A stretch of DNA of 64,000 nt from CAUZFZ01 sp963579025 (GCA_963579025.1 CAUZFZ010000021.1:1-64000); one strand, 5' to 3'. Numbered from the stretch's first letter, positions 8,228 to 17,701 are shown. Numbers and translations: made by a program. The notes: generated from the sequence alone by a model not told the origin.

Positions 8228-11200
8228 TTGCGGGGACTTGAGCAGGCGGCAGGCGGCCAGTTGGCGAGTCGCGGCAGTGCGGCGATTGGTGTCGCTCCGG
8301 AAGTTCTGGCTGAGCTTGAAAAAGAACTTGGGTTGAACTGGGACGATGTGACGTTGCTCCCGTCCGCGTCGCGGTCCGCGACATCGGGACTGGCGGACAC
8401 GACGGTGCCCGTCGATGAGGAGGATGTCTTGACGGTGCAGTTCGACGACGGATTCGAGCTGCTGATTTCCGCGGAGGATTATCAGGACGAGTTTCTGAGA
8501 CCCAACGGCCAGGCCAGCCGCGGCGGCTCTGCGCCGGAAACGGACAAGGACGACGGCAAGCCCGTCTGGGAGTTGCCGGCCCGATTGCCGGACAGTGTGC
8601 AGGGGGCGTCGGCCAGTCGAGGATTCCTGGGCGACATCGTGAAGACCGTCGTTCACAAACTGACCGGTGGGGCGGAAGAGAAGGCCTTTGAACGGGCCAA
8701 AGACAAAGTCGCCGGTACGGGCGCACGGTGGGCGTGCCAGAAGCTCGAAGATCGGCGGCTGAGTCCATTCAAAACCGAACTCAAGGATCTCGGCCTCAAG
8801 TTTACTGCGGACCTGCCAGGCATCCTGATGCAGGGGTCGCTCGACAGCTTTGAGTTCCGACCCGTCAAGCCGGGTCCGCTCCAGTCAACCGCGCCGATTC
8901 TACTGTTCATTCACGGAACGGCGTCGAGTACGGCGGGCAGCTTTTCGAACCTCTGGAACGAGCAGAAGAAAACGCTCCAGCGACTGCAGGGCCGCTACCA
9001 GCAAATCTGGGCGTTCGAGCATCGCTCGCTGACCGTCAGCCCAGTGAAGAACGCCATCGAACTGGTCGATCAGCTTCCCGAAGGCGCGACACTACACGTT
9101 GTTTCGCACTCGCGGGGCGGACTGGTCGGCGAGCTGCTGTGTCGCGGGGAGCGCGTTGATCAACACGTTGACGGCCGCGTATTTGACGAGACGGATCTCG
9201 CGCTGTTTGAAGGTCGGCCGAAACCCGCCAAGGAGCGAGCGGATCTTGAACAGCTGAGCAAGCTCCTCGGGAAAAAGAAACTGAAGATCGAGCGATTCGT
9301 CCGCGTGGCCTGTCCGGCGCTGGGAACGACGCTCGCTTCCGGGCGCCTGGATCGCTGGCTGTCATTTTTCCTGTCGGCGGCCACTCGGTCGGTAAGCCTG
9401 GCTGGTCCTGCCGCTGGTCAGGCCTTCGCGGCCTTTGCGTCGGTGGCAAAGCTGATTGTTCAGCAGCGAACGAAACCGGACGCACTGCCGGGGCTGGAAT
9501 CCATGATGCCACAGTCGCCGTTGGTTCGGATGTTGAACCGCGACGACGTGGAAGTCACCGCCGACCTGTCCGTCATCGCCGGTCATCGCGAAGGCGACGA
9601 CTGGGTGCGCAAGTTTCTGATGTGGATCCCCGATCTGTTTTATGAAGGCCCCAACGACCTGATCGTCAACACCGGCTCGATGTATGGCGGAGCCCGCCGT
9701 GTGAAACCGGCCATCAAATTGCAGACAGCGGACGCGCGACGAGCCGGTCAGTTCAGTGACGCGACGTACTTTCTCGATCGCCGTGCGGAAGTCTCGCACT
9801 TCTCGTATTTCCACAACGATCAGACCGCTTCGCGACTCGTTGAGCGGCTGCTGGCCAGCGATCCGTTCGCTGCGAAATTTGCACGGATCACTCAGAAGTT
9901 GAATGTTCAACCCGCCCGGTCGGCGAAGCCGGGACTCAGCGGCAACTTTGCCTCAACAGTCAAAGTGCCGACGGGCCGGAAGCCGATCGTCGTCGTCCTG
10001 CCGGGGATTATGGGCAGCGAGTTGTCGGTCGGGAGCTCGCCGGTCTGGGTCAGTCTGAGTCGGCTGTTGCTGGGCGGTCTGGCCGATCTGAAGATCAACA
10101 ACAGTGATCATCAAGCCGCTTCGAATGCAGTGACCGCGTCCGCGTTGCTCGCGGATCCGTATCAGGACATCTGCGAGTTCCTGGCGGAGTCGCACGACGT
10201 CATCACATTTCCGTACGACTGGCGGCTGTCGATTGCCAGCGCCGCGGATGAATTGCGGACGCTGTTGAACGGCATCCTGGACAAGGCCAGTGATGCCGGG
10301 CAGCCGGTGCGGTTTCTGGCACACTCGATGGGCGGACTGGTGCTGGCCGCTTTGATCGCGCGGGCTCCGGACGTCTGGAATCGAGTGCGACAGAATTCCC
10401 AGTCGCGGGCGGTCATGCTGGGCACGCCGCTGGACGGTTCCTGGAGCATCGTGTCGCTGCTGCTGGGCCGGGACGACCTGCTGGGCAAGCTGGCACTGCT
10501 GGACTTCAAGCACTCGCAGGAAGAGCTGCGCGACATTATCTCGCAGTTCCCCGGTGTGCTGGAACTGCTGCCAACCGGAAACGGCACAGACTCTGGCGAT
10601 GAACATTCGTGTTTCAGTGCCAGTCGCTGGGAGGGCTGGCAGCGCGACCTGAACGACAAACCTGCGAACGCGTCGGCGTTTCCGATTCCGCAAGCAAGTG
10701 ACCTGCAGAAGGCCGCACGCACGCTGACCACTCTGAAACAGATCGACTGGTCGACCGAGCCTGTGGTGTATGTCAGTGGGCTCAGCGACGAGACGCCGAT
10801 CGGCGTTCGCGTGACTCCCCGGCAGGGCAGCCACACCGGCGAGTTTCAGCTTCTTACAACGTCACAAGGTGACGGCCGCGTTCCGTGGGACATCGCCGCA
10901 CTGAATCAGATGCCGCGTTATTTTCTGGATGCGGAACACGGCAGCCTGGCGAGCCACCGGCCGGCGTTTTCCGCAATTCGCGACCTGCTGCAGAACGGTG
11001 CCTCCAGCGATCTGCCTCAACGCAAACCGGTCGGGCGCGGCGGCGCTGCGATCACGACCGCACGCACGGTTCCGGCCAATGCGGCGATCTGGCTGTTTCC
11101 GACGCAGCGGTCGCTGGTGTTCTCCGGACTGGGGTCGCGCCTCCAGACAGGGCCGCGCGAGCAGGCGTCCGTTTCGTCGCGCATCAAAGTCAGCGTCGTG

Positions 11201-14200
11201 CATGGCGATCTCGCGTTTGCCCGGCATCCGGTCGCCGTGGGCCATTACCGTGGCGATCCGCTGTGTGGTCCCGAACTGCGGCTCGATGAGGCGTTCAACG
11301 GTGCGTTGTCGCGGCGACAGGCACTGGGCTTGTACGCCGGTGAGTTACGTTCGAGCGAAATCTGCCTGTCGCCGGATCCGGATCGGCGACCGCGTGGAGT
11401 CGTCGTCGTCGGGCTGGGAGAAGCCGGCGCGCTCACCGGCAACCGACTCGAACAAACATTCATCAGGGCCATGCAGGAGTACGCGCTGGTCGTTGCCGAA
11501 CAGCGTGACGATCGGTTCGACGATAACGCCAATCGCCGTCGCGCCGTGCGCGTCAGTTCGTTGTTGATCGGCACCGGGGCCGACAGTCTGAGCGTTGAGG
11601 AGTCGCTCGAAGCGATTTTGCGTGGCGTCAAACAAGCTGCTGAACAGCTCAGGAAACTGAATTCTGAAGCCGTTCCGGGTTCCTCATCGGTGGAGATCGA
11701 CGAGATCGAACTGATCGATATGTACCATGACCGCGCGGTTCTGGCCGCGCGGCATCTGTCGAGGCTGCTGGACACCGAGGATCACGGTACACCGGGCAGT
11801 TTGGGCTCGACGTTCGAATTCAATGGCAAGCTGAAGAGTCGCGGGGGAAATCAGCGCCGGCTGGCGACTCGTGAACCGGGCGGCTGGTGGCACCGCCTGC
11901 AGATCACGCGGGACGATCCGGACGGCGGGGACGCGGTCGAAGAAACGCTGCGGTTTGTGTCGCTGACACGGCGGGCACGTGCCGAAGTGCGACCGTTACG
12001 GACGGACCCGCGGCTGGATGATGCGCTGGTCTCGGCCGCCACCCGGTCCGTCACGATGCGGAAGGAGTTCTGTTACACGCTGTTTCAGCGGATGCTGCCC
12101 AACGCGCTCAAGGAAGCGTCGGACTGGGGCGACAATCTGCAACTGATTCTCGACGACGCGGCGGCGGCGATTCCCTGGGAGTTGATGCTGGATCGCCGCA
12201 GTCAAAGCACAGAGCCGCCGGCCGTGGCTTCCGGCCTGATTCGGCAGCTTCGTACGGGACGGTTTCGCGAACGTCCCGTTGACTCCCTGGCACGCAACGC
12301 CTGCGTCATTGGTGATCCCGTCGGGCCGGATCAGCAGCCGATCGAGGGCTTTGTGGCGTTGCCAGGGGCGGTGACAGAATGTGAAAGGGTGATCGAGCGG
12401 CTGCAGAGGAACAATTACAAGGTCGAGGCCGCTGTGCGCAGCGAAATGCTCGACATCATGAACACGCTGCACCGCTGTGATTACCGCATTCTGCATCTGG
12501 CCGGACACGGCGTTCACGAACTATCAGTGACGCTGTCCGAAGGCGATCAGACGCAAGATGACGGAGAAAAAAATACGAGAGAGGACAGGAATCGCCGGTC
12601 TGATCCGCATCAAAAGAACCAGCGAAAGCGGATCAGTGGAATGGTGATCGGGCCGGGCGTGACGCTCAGTCCCAGCGAAGCAGAGCACATGCTGGTCGTG
12701 CCCGATCTGGTGTTTATCAACTGCTGCGAATTGGGGCGCACTAAGGGAGCGATCCACTGGCCAGACTTCGCGGCGAACATCGCGGGACAGTTCATACGAA
12801 TGGGGGCGCGGTGCGTCGTGGCGGCTGGCTGGGAAGTGGAAGACAGGGCGGCCGTCACGTTTGCCGATGAATTTTATCGGGCCATTCTGTCCGGAGAGAC
12901 GTTCGGACGATCCGTCATACGAGCCCGGCGGCTGACGTGGCAAAGTCATCCGCAGGTCAATACGTGGGGAGCCTATCAATGTTATGGCGATCCAGGCTGG
13001 CGGCTGGAGCAACCACGCGACAGTTACGGAGACGGTGACGACGGCCACTCGCACTGGGTCAGTCCAGACGAAGCCAGCCTCGAATTGCAGAACCTGTCGA
13101 GCATGGCGGCAGCTTCGAGCGTGTCCGACACACCGGGGTTGAAGTCGAGACTCGAACAGATCGAGCAGCGTCTTGAAAAACAGTGGAAGAACGACCCGCA
13201 GTTCCTGTCCTTGCTGGGGCTTGCGTGGTCGGACCTTGGGGAATACCGCAAGGCGCTGAAATACCTTGAGCCGTGTGTGAAGATCAAAGGGCGAAGTTGT
13301 CCGGAAGACCTGATCCGGTTGTGCGAATGCCGCAACCGGTTGGCGATTTCACACTTCAACAGCGACGTCACCGCCTCCGCGTCGAGCAATTCGTCAGGGA
13401 CGCCTCCGTGGGCCGAACTTCTCGATCAGAGCGAGGAAGCACTGGCTGGACAGTTGAAAGTGTCAATGAGTTTCGACCTGCTGATGGCTCGCCGCAATCC
13501 GCACGTCCGGCGCGCGATGTTGCTGAAGAATCACACCAAACGCTGCAGTGAACTGGAATCGGCAATTTATTTCTGCGCCCACGCAATCGAGCATGCCCGG
13601 CAAGTCCGACTGTCGGACGACGAGACGGAAATCGACGACTCATGGGACTGGGAGACGACCCGCTGGCCGCACAACACACTGTTGACGCTGCGGGCACTGT
13701 TGAGCCTGCTGAAGGGAGCCCTGGACCCCGCATGGTTGAAGCAAGACTCCAAAGAGAAGTGGCACTGGCGACGACGTCGACATCAGAAATTGAAGTGGGA
13801 TCCCGAAATGACACTGGAAGTCGCGGCAGATTTTGATGTGTCGCAGGCTCTGGCATGGTGCGACGAGTCGGAACTCCTGGCACGGCAGATAGCAGCGCGT
13901 GACCCAGGTTTCTGGCTCAGTTCCTGGCGGGGCGCATGCCCGCTGTTGCGGCTGTTGCTTGAGCTGGTCAATGACTTGAGCCCGGCGTCGGCAGCCAGCG
14001 GATCTCGCTCGCCGCTGCTCAGCGACAAGCGAGTCACAGAACTTCTCGATGCGATGCGTGACGGCTACGACGCGGCGGCGCGGCAGGGAGCGACGCCGCG
14101 AGAGCGGGACGTGCTGGTTCAGCACCTTGAATTCGTCGCGAGGATCCTGCATCTAGCGAGCGAAAAACTGAAAAAAATGCCAGACGTCGCTACGTGCGCC

Positions 14201-14272
14201 AGCAGTGCCGCCACGCGAATCGAAGACATTGCTCGCTCACTGAGCCAGTCGTTCCGCAACCTTCAGCGCTGA
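8228..14272 (+). CDS. Dual alpha/beta-hydrolase - CHAT protease - TPR multidomain protein
   Basis: A 2014-residue protein. Hydrolase 1 (~200-550): FIHGT near 228, nucleophile elbow SHSRGG with Ser295, likely acid in GPNDLIVNTGS (~475) and His in VSHFSYFHND (~525). Hydrolase 2 (~580-930): LCAT-like PGIMGSEL (~588), AHSMGG with Ser700, GDGRVPWD (~882) and EHGSLASH (~905). Residues ~980-1130 resemble a macro or M17-aminopeptidase N-terminal domain (VVHGDLAFARHPVAVGHY). A CHAT caspase-like domain follows (~1290-1570) with His1427 in LAGHGVHE and Cys1500 in FINCCELG, then TPR-like helices (~1630-2014). CHAT proteases act as switch-activated proteases in bacterial defence; the lipases may be effectors. 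The TTG start has no ribosome site; ATG 8209 is one base out of frame, joined if one G of 8232-8235 were absent. Confidence 0.85.
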   Translation: MRGLEQAAGGQLASRGSAAIGVAPEVLAELEKELGLNWDDVTLLPSASRSATSGLADTTVPVDEEDVLTVQFDDGFELLISAEDYQDEFLRPNGQASRGGSAPETDKDDGKPVWELPARLPDSVQGASASRGFLGDIVKTVVHKLTGGAEEKAFERAKDKVAGTGARWACQKLEDRRLSPFKTELKDLGLKFTADLPGILMQGSLDSFEFRPVKPGPLQSTAPILLFIHGTASSTAGSFSNLWNEQKKTLQRLQGRYQQIWAFEHRSLTVSPVKNAIELVDQLPEGATLHVVSHSRGGLVGELLCRGERVDQHVDGRVFDETDLALFEGRPKPAKERADLEQLSKLLGKKKLKIERFVRVACPALGTTLASGRLDRWLSFFLSAATRSVSLAGPAAGQAFAAFASVAKLIVQQRTKPDALPGLESMMPQSPLVRMLNRDDVEVTADLSVIAGHREGDDWVRKFLMWIPDLFYEGPNDLIVNTGSMYGGARRVKPAIKLQTADARRAGQFSDATYFLDRRAEVSHFSYFHNDQTASRLVERLLASDPFAAKFARITQKLNVQPARSAKPGLSGNFASTVKVPTGRKPIVVVLPGIMGSELSVGSSPVWVSLSRLLLGGLADLKINNSDHQAASNAVTASALLADPYQDICEFLAESHDVITFPYDWRLSIASAADELRTLLNGILDKASDAGQPVRFLAHSMGGLVLAALIARAPDVWNRVRQNSQSRAVMLGTPLDGSWSIVSLLLGRDDLLGKLALLDFKHSQEELRDIISQFPGVLELLPTGNGTDSGDEHSCFSASRWEGWQRDLNDKPANASAFPIPQASDLQKAARTLTTLKQIDWSTEPVVYVSGLSDETPIGVRVTPRQGSHTGEFQLLTTSQGDGRVPWDIAALNQMPRYFLDAEHGSLASHRPAFSAIRDLLQNGASSDLPQRKPVGRGGAAITTARTVPANAAIWLFPTQRSLVFSGLGSRLQTGPREQASVSSRIKVSVVHGDLAFARHPVAVGHYRGDPLCGPELRLDEAFNGALSRRQALGLYAGELRSSEICLSPDPDRRPRGVVVVGLGEAGALTGNRLEQTFIRAMQEYALVVAEQRDDRFDDNANRRRAVRVSSLLIGTGADSLSVEESLEAILRGVKQAAEQLRKLNSEAVPGSSSVEIDEIELIDMYHDRAVLAARHLSRLLDTEDHGTPGSLGSTFEFNGKLKSRGGNQRRLATREPGGWWHRLQITRDDPDGGDAVEETLRFVSLTRRARAEVRPLRTDPRLDDALVSAATRSVTMRKEFCYTLFQRMLPNALKEASDWGDNLQLILDDAAAAIPWELMLDRRSQSTEPPAVASGLIRQLRTGRFRERPVDSLARNACVIGDPVGPDQQPIEGFVALPGAVTECERVIERLQRNNYKVEAAVRSEMLDIMNTLHRCDYRILHLAGHGVHELSVTLSEGDQTQDDGEKNTREDRNRRSDPHQKNQRKRISGMVIGPGVTLSPSEAEHMLVVPDLVFINCCELGRTKGAIHWPDFAANIAGQFIRMGARCVVAAGWEVEDRAAVTFADEFYRAILSGETFGRSVIRARRLTWQSHPQVNTWGAYQCYGDPGWRLEQPRDSYGDGDDGHSHWVSPDEASLELQNLSSMAAASSVSDTPGLKSRLEQIEQRLEKQWKNDPQFLSLLGLAWSDLGEYRKALKYLEPCVKIKGRSCPEDLIRLCECRNRLAISHFNSDVTASASSNSSGTPPWAELLDQSEEALAGQLKVSMSFDLLMARRNPHVRRAMLLKNHTKRCSELESAIYFCAHAIEHARQVRLSDDETEIDDSWDWETTRWPHNTLLTLRALLSLLKGALDPAWLKQDSKEKWHWRRRRHQKLKWDPEMTLEVAADFDVSQALAWCDESELLARQIAARDPGFWLSSWRGACPLLRLLLELVNDLSPASAASGSRSPLLSDKRVTELLDAMRDGYDAAARQGATPRERDVLVQHLEFVARILHLASEKLKKMPDVATCASSAATRIEDIARSLSQSFRNLQR

Positions 14273-14472
14273 GACTTTCTGGCTGTCGCGCGCGGGTTTC
14301 CTTTTGTGTCCCATCCCGGCGTACTGCCCGTCTCCCGCCGCGGTGCGCCGGCTGCGCGTTCTCAATCTGAGCTGCATCGGGACGGTCAGAAAAAAATGCA
14401 ATCGGCCGGTTAATCGTTCGTCTCCTCTGCGGTCGTGTGCCTCATGGTGAACCCAGAGCAGAGGAAAGACAC

Positions 14473-15255
14473 ATGACGACGGACGAGCTTCGAGCGGAAT
14501 ACGAGCGGTTACGTGAAGAAGGGACGCGTCTGGCCGGCGGTCTGACCGATCTGGCCCAGCGAGCGACGGTGTATCACAGCGTGTATCGCGAGTCCGGCGG
14601 AAATCACGTGTTTCCACTGATTGCTGCTCACGGAGCGTTGTGGGCTGGCGGCTGGTTCAAGTTCGGGTTCCGACTGGCTCGCGGCCTGGCCTGGCAGAAC
14701 CCTCTCAACGTCGCAAAGCGGCAACGAAAGATGGAAGCGCTCGGCGAATTCGCGGACGCCTTTCGAGAGATCAACCGCCGCGTCTGCATCGATACGTATG
14801 CCAACTTTCACTTCACACGTCTGCACGGGACCGAACCGGAGGCATCGGCGATTCTTCCGGCTGTGTTACTCGAAGCAGTCAACCGAGTTCACGTTGCCAA
14901 TTCCTGCGACTGCCCGCTGACGGACGCACAGAAGCGGGAGATCTTTCAGGCTCACTTCCTCTACGAGCAGGAGCACATTGTCGGGCCGATCATCGAGCAG
15001 GCTGCTGCACAATTCGACTGGCCGTTGCTGAAACTGATCGCCATGCGACCGATCGTGTCCTTCGCGTACCTCCCGCGGCCGCTGTGGTTCCGCAACTTTG
15101 CGTCGCGTGACGAACGGATCGCAAACGGGCTGAAGGCGTTCGATATGGCGGCACAGGTTGGATGGCCACGCGTGGAATCAGCTCTGCGAGAATACGGCCT
15201 GCTGCCCGAACGATTCTTCCAGACCAGCCTGCTGTTTCAACCGGCAGCCGCCTGA
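14473..15255 (+). CDS. Unrecognised protein downstream of the CHAT-hydrolase gene
   Basis: 260 residues from ATG 14473, 8 bases after an AGAGGAAAG ribosome site. I do not recognise the family. It is a soluble, mostly helical-looking protein with no signal peptide; a fairly hydrophobic stretch (~45-75) reads VFPLIAAHGALWAGGWFKFG and contains several Trp and His. Later there are conserved-looking aromatic/acidic clusters (FLYEQEHIVGPIIEQAA). It lies 200 bases after, and in the same direction as, the 2014-residue CHAT protein, so it may be a partner, substrate or immunity component. That link is by position only. Confidence 0.8.
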   Translation: MTTDELRAEYERLREEGTRLAGGLTDLAQRATVYHSVYRESGGNHVFPLIAAHGALWAGGWFKFGFRLARGLAWQNPLNVAKRQRKMEALGEFADAFREINRRVCIDTYANFHFTRLHGTEPEASAILPAVLLEAVNRVHVANSCDCPLTDAQKREIFQAHFLYEQEHIVGPIIEQAAAQFDWPLLKLIAMRPIVSFAYLPRPLWFRNFASRDERIANGLKAFDMAAQVGWPRVESALREYGLLPERFFQTSLLFQPAAA

Positions 15256-15260
15256 GACGC

Positions 15261-15647
15261 TCACCCAGCCGACAAACCGTCACTTTGAAACAGCCGCAAG
15301 GAAGGCCGATGCTGGGAATTTCCTTGACGTCGTGAGTGCCGCGGTTCCAGGGCACCTGGCCGGGGAGTGTCGTTGAGGTGGCCGGCGAGGTCCAAGAAGG
15401 CGGAGACGTTCCAGGTCGTGCCGCTATCAAGCTGCCCGTGGCGGCCGACGTCGGTCCAGTCACAGAAGCGTTTGGACCAGAGTTCGAAGCGGGGAAGCAG
15501 GCAGTAGATGTGCGGCACTCCGAACGTCTCCTGGATGAACTCGGTGTGCGCTGGCCACACGTCGTGCAGGGCGGGCAAGAGGAACGGCGCGACGCCCAGC
15601 GGTCGGTACCAGCGCTCGCTTCGCCACTCGCTGCACTCCCGACGCAA
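15261..15647 (-). pseudogene. Possible gene remnant
   Basis: An open frame of 128 codons whose central part (about residues 18-90, containing FGVPHIYCLLPRFELWSKRF and TDVGRHGQLDSGTTWNVS) has a natural protein composition, while both ends do not. It has no ribosome site, abuts the 260-residue gene tail to tail and lies past the end of the PARIS-like operon. I cannot name the family. It is best read as the leftover of a deleted gene, or as chance coding. Confidence 0.25.
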
Positions 15648-15716
15648 CTAGCCCAGCGCCACCGCTGTCATGGGAAACGCAGGGAAATAGATGGCGCAAT
15701 TCTGAGGGAGGAACGG

Positions 15717-16562
15717 TTAAACGCTCGCAGCTAGTTGACGCAAATCAGCATGCTGATTCCAGTCGATATGCTCAACAGCCCATCCCGAAAAGTGTTGCAG
15801 TGAAATCGAATTCTGACGCAGTTTTTGCATTGACTTCCTGAGGTCCTTTCCGTGAAACCAAATCAAGTAATCGGCTCGATCAAAAAATGCGGGATCTGCA
15901 AACAGTGAGGAGAAACGCTGGTACTGCTCCAAGAGATCTTCCACTGAGATGCCGCTCGTCTCAGTCCTATAATCGTCTACGAGTTGCTTTGCGTTCGTGA
16001 GGCAGTCGTCTACATCGAGATTGGCTGGCAGACTTCCGCTCCCCTCTGTCCATGTCGTGCTAAGTTCTGGCCAGCGATCACCAGGTTTCAGACTGGAAAG
16101 CGACCAACGCACTGCCTGGTAGTTCGTCAGTACTTTTGCAGCCGCATCGATCCAGCATCTAATATCAGCTACGCCTGGCGAGTCTCCGTGATTCCAGTTC
16201 GGCGCACTCTGGGAAAGTGTGGTCCAGTAGCTGTCGATCAGCGCCGCGTCGAGCAAGTAGTTTTCGATTGCCGCGCGATGCGTTAGGAAAACCGGTCTGC
16301 CTGGCAATGGGGAAATCAACGCAACAGCGGCCGGTGGTTCGGCATCGAAGTCCCTATCTCGAAACGCGACATAAGAAGGCGGGGTTGAATAACCTTCCAA
16401 TCGACCACGAATGAACGAGCGGAGTCCCTGCTTTCCGCCAGACGGAACAATCAGCGTTGTCGGCGGACGTCCACGAAGCAAGCGACTCAGCAACCGATAG
16501 TCGAGGCTCGCAGGTTCCCCCTCACAAAAAAGCAGTTTCGTGCCGCCACCAGTTACATTCAC
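15717..16562 (-). CDS. ariB: DUF4435 TOPRIM-type protein, AriB-like (PARIS)
   Basis: 281 residues from a GTG that overlaps the stop codon of the upstream ATPase (GTGA) and lies 6 bases after GGAGGG; an ATG 9 codons upstream has no such site. DUF4435 features are all present: LLFCEGE near the N-terminus (Glu14), GGK at 42-44, RDRDFD at 68-73 and THRAAIENYLL at ~94-104. In PARIS systems AriB is a TOPRIM nuclease held inactive by the AriA ATPase and released when phage anti-restriction proteins are sensed, after which it cleaves host tRNA. The 4-base overlap implies tight co-translation with its partner. Assignment to PARIS itself rests on the gene pair and motifs; other AAA-DUF4435 systems exist. 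Confidence 0.78.
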   Translation of the reverse strand: MNVTGGGTKLLFCEGEPASLDYRLLSRLLRGRPPTTLIVPSGGKQGLRSFIRGRLEGYSTPPSYVAFRDRDFDAEPPAAVALISPLPGRPVFLTHRAAIENYLLDAALIDSYWTTLSQSAPNWNHGDSPGVADIRCWIDAAAKVLTNYQAVRWSLSSLKPGDRWPELSTTWTEGSGSLPANLDVDDCLTNAKQLVDDYRTETSGISVEDLLEQYQRFSSLFADPAFFDRADYLIWFHGKDLRKSMQKLRQNSISLQHFSGWAVEHIDWNQHADLRQLAASV

Positions 16563-17665
16563 TGCGTACCCTCCATCCGATACACGCATTCGGGCGGGAC
16601 GTTTTGCACAATCGAGTCCGAATGACTCGTAATGATAAACTGGTTATTCCTGCCAAGTTCGGGAAGTGCCCGAATCAGTGCCTGCTGAAGGGGTGGATGC
16701 AAATGCAAATCAATTTCGTCAATGAGAATGACTGAGTTGTTAATGTGCCAATTCGCAAAATCGAAAATGAGGGGAAAGATCGCGCGTTCACCTCCAGACA
16801 TCTCTGAGATTTCATACTGATGCTGGCCGTCGTAGAGAAAGAACCAAGGCTCGCTCAGGACTTCATCGACGTCCGAACGTGGAACTGACCCTTCGAATCG
16901 GCGATTCGAAAATACGGTGGCATAGGCTCTTTCAATGTCGGCAAACAAGTCACGCTGACCCGAGCGAAGTTGATACTCGCCTCTTTCAACACGGGAATGA
17001 AACTGCATGAAATCGGCCAATCGCCGTCGCAAGAGATTCTCGTCGTAGTGCAGATACCCTCCGTTCGATGAATGATCGTTTGCGTCGTTCGGTGAAGTGA
17101 TCATTTCGGCTGTCAAGCTGGTCGACGTGCGATGCTCCGTATACCAAAACACCGTTCCAATTCTTTCAAAGACGCCATGCCCTTCTTCGACAAGCTTTAC
17201 GATCTGCTTCGCGTACTCCCGCCCGCGGAATTGAAAGTACTGCTGCCCAGTTCCTGCGTGGACACGCCCCTCGCGAAGTGTCAACGTGACGGGAGTGTCT
17301 TGCGAGGGCGGCGTGATCCCCGAACGGTCTTCAAAGCCAGGAACTTTTTCGAAGTACTCGGCTGTTGCCGTCCGTTCGACATCGGAAAATCCCATTTTCA
17401 GAATAATTTCGGATGGGAGATTCCATGACGTACCGGCGAGGCTCAAGTCAAATCCGGGCCACTCAAGATCGTTTGGCTCGTGCAAACGTCGTGTCGCCGT
17501 TCCAAGCGTGGCCGCGATTGCCTGGAGAACGGTGGACTTCCCACTCCCGTTTTCACCAACAAGCACGATGAGTGGTCGCGCGAGCCCAGTCTCTCTGTCG
17601 ATGAAATCGAACTGCTTATCTCGGAATCTTTTAAAGTATTTCAGTCGTATTGATTCGACGTGCAT
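16559..17665 (-). CDS. ariA: AAA/ABC-type ATPase, AriA-like (PARIS)
   Basis: 368 residues from the ATG giving MHVESIRLKYF, 7 bases after GGAG; two closer upstream starts give only 2-9 more residues. The protein has an OLD/AAA_15-like ATPase fold: Walker A GENGSGKST at 37-45, ABC signature EMSGGERAIF, Walker B VILIDEIDLHLHP and the switch His in TSHSDSI. The ~240 residues between Walker A and signature form the helical insert typical of these sensors. In PARIS, AriA assembles a propeller-shaped scaffold that holds AriB and senses the trigger protein. It is the first gene of a two-gene operon with the DUF4435 gene. Confidence 0.82.
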   Translation of the reverse strand: MHVESIRLKYFKRFRDKQFDFIDRETGLARPLIVLVGENGSGKSTVLQAIAATLGTATRRLHEPNDLEWPGFDLSLAGTSWNLPSEIILKMGFSDVERTATAEYFEKVPGFEDRSGITPPSQDTPVTLTLREGRVHAGTGQQYFQFRGREYAKQIVKLVEEGHGVFERIGTVFWYTEHRTSTSLTAEMITSPNDANDHSSNGGYLHYDENLLRRRLADFMQFHSRVERGEYQLRSGQRDLFADIERAYATVFSNRRFEGSVPRSDVDEVLSEPWFFLYDGQHQYEISEMSGGERAIFPLIFDFANWHINNSVILIDEIDLHLHPPLQQALIRALPELGRNNQFIITSHSDSIVQNVPPECVYRMEGTQ

Positions 17666-17701
17666 GGCCATGCTCCGAATGCCGTGGGTCACTTGGTTTA
17701 A

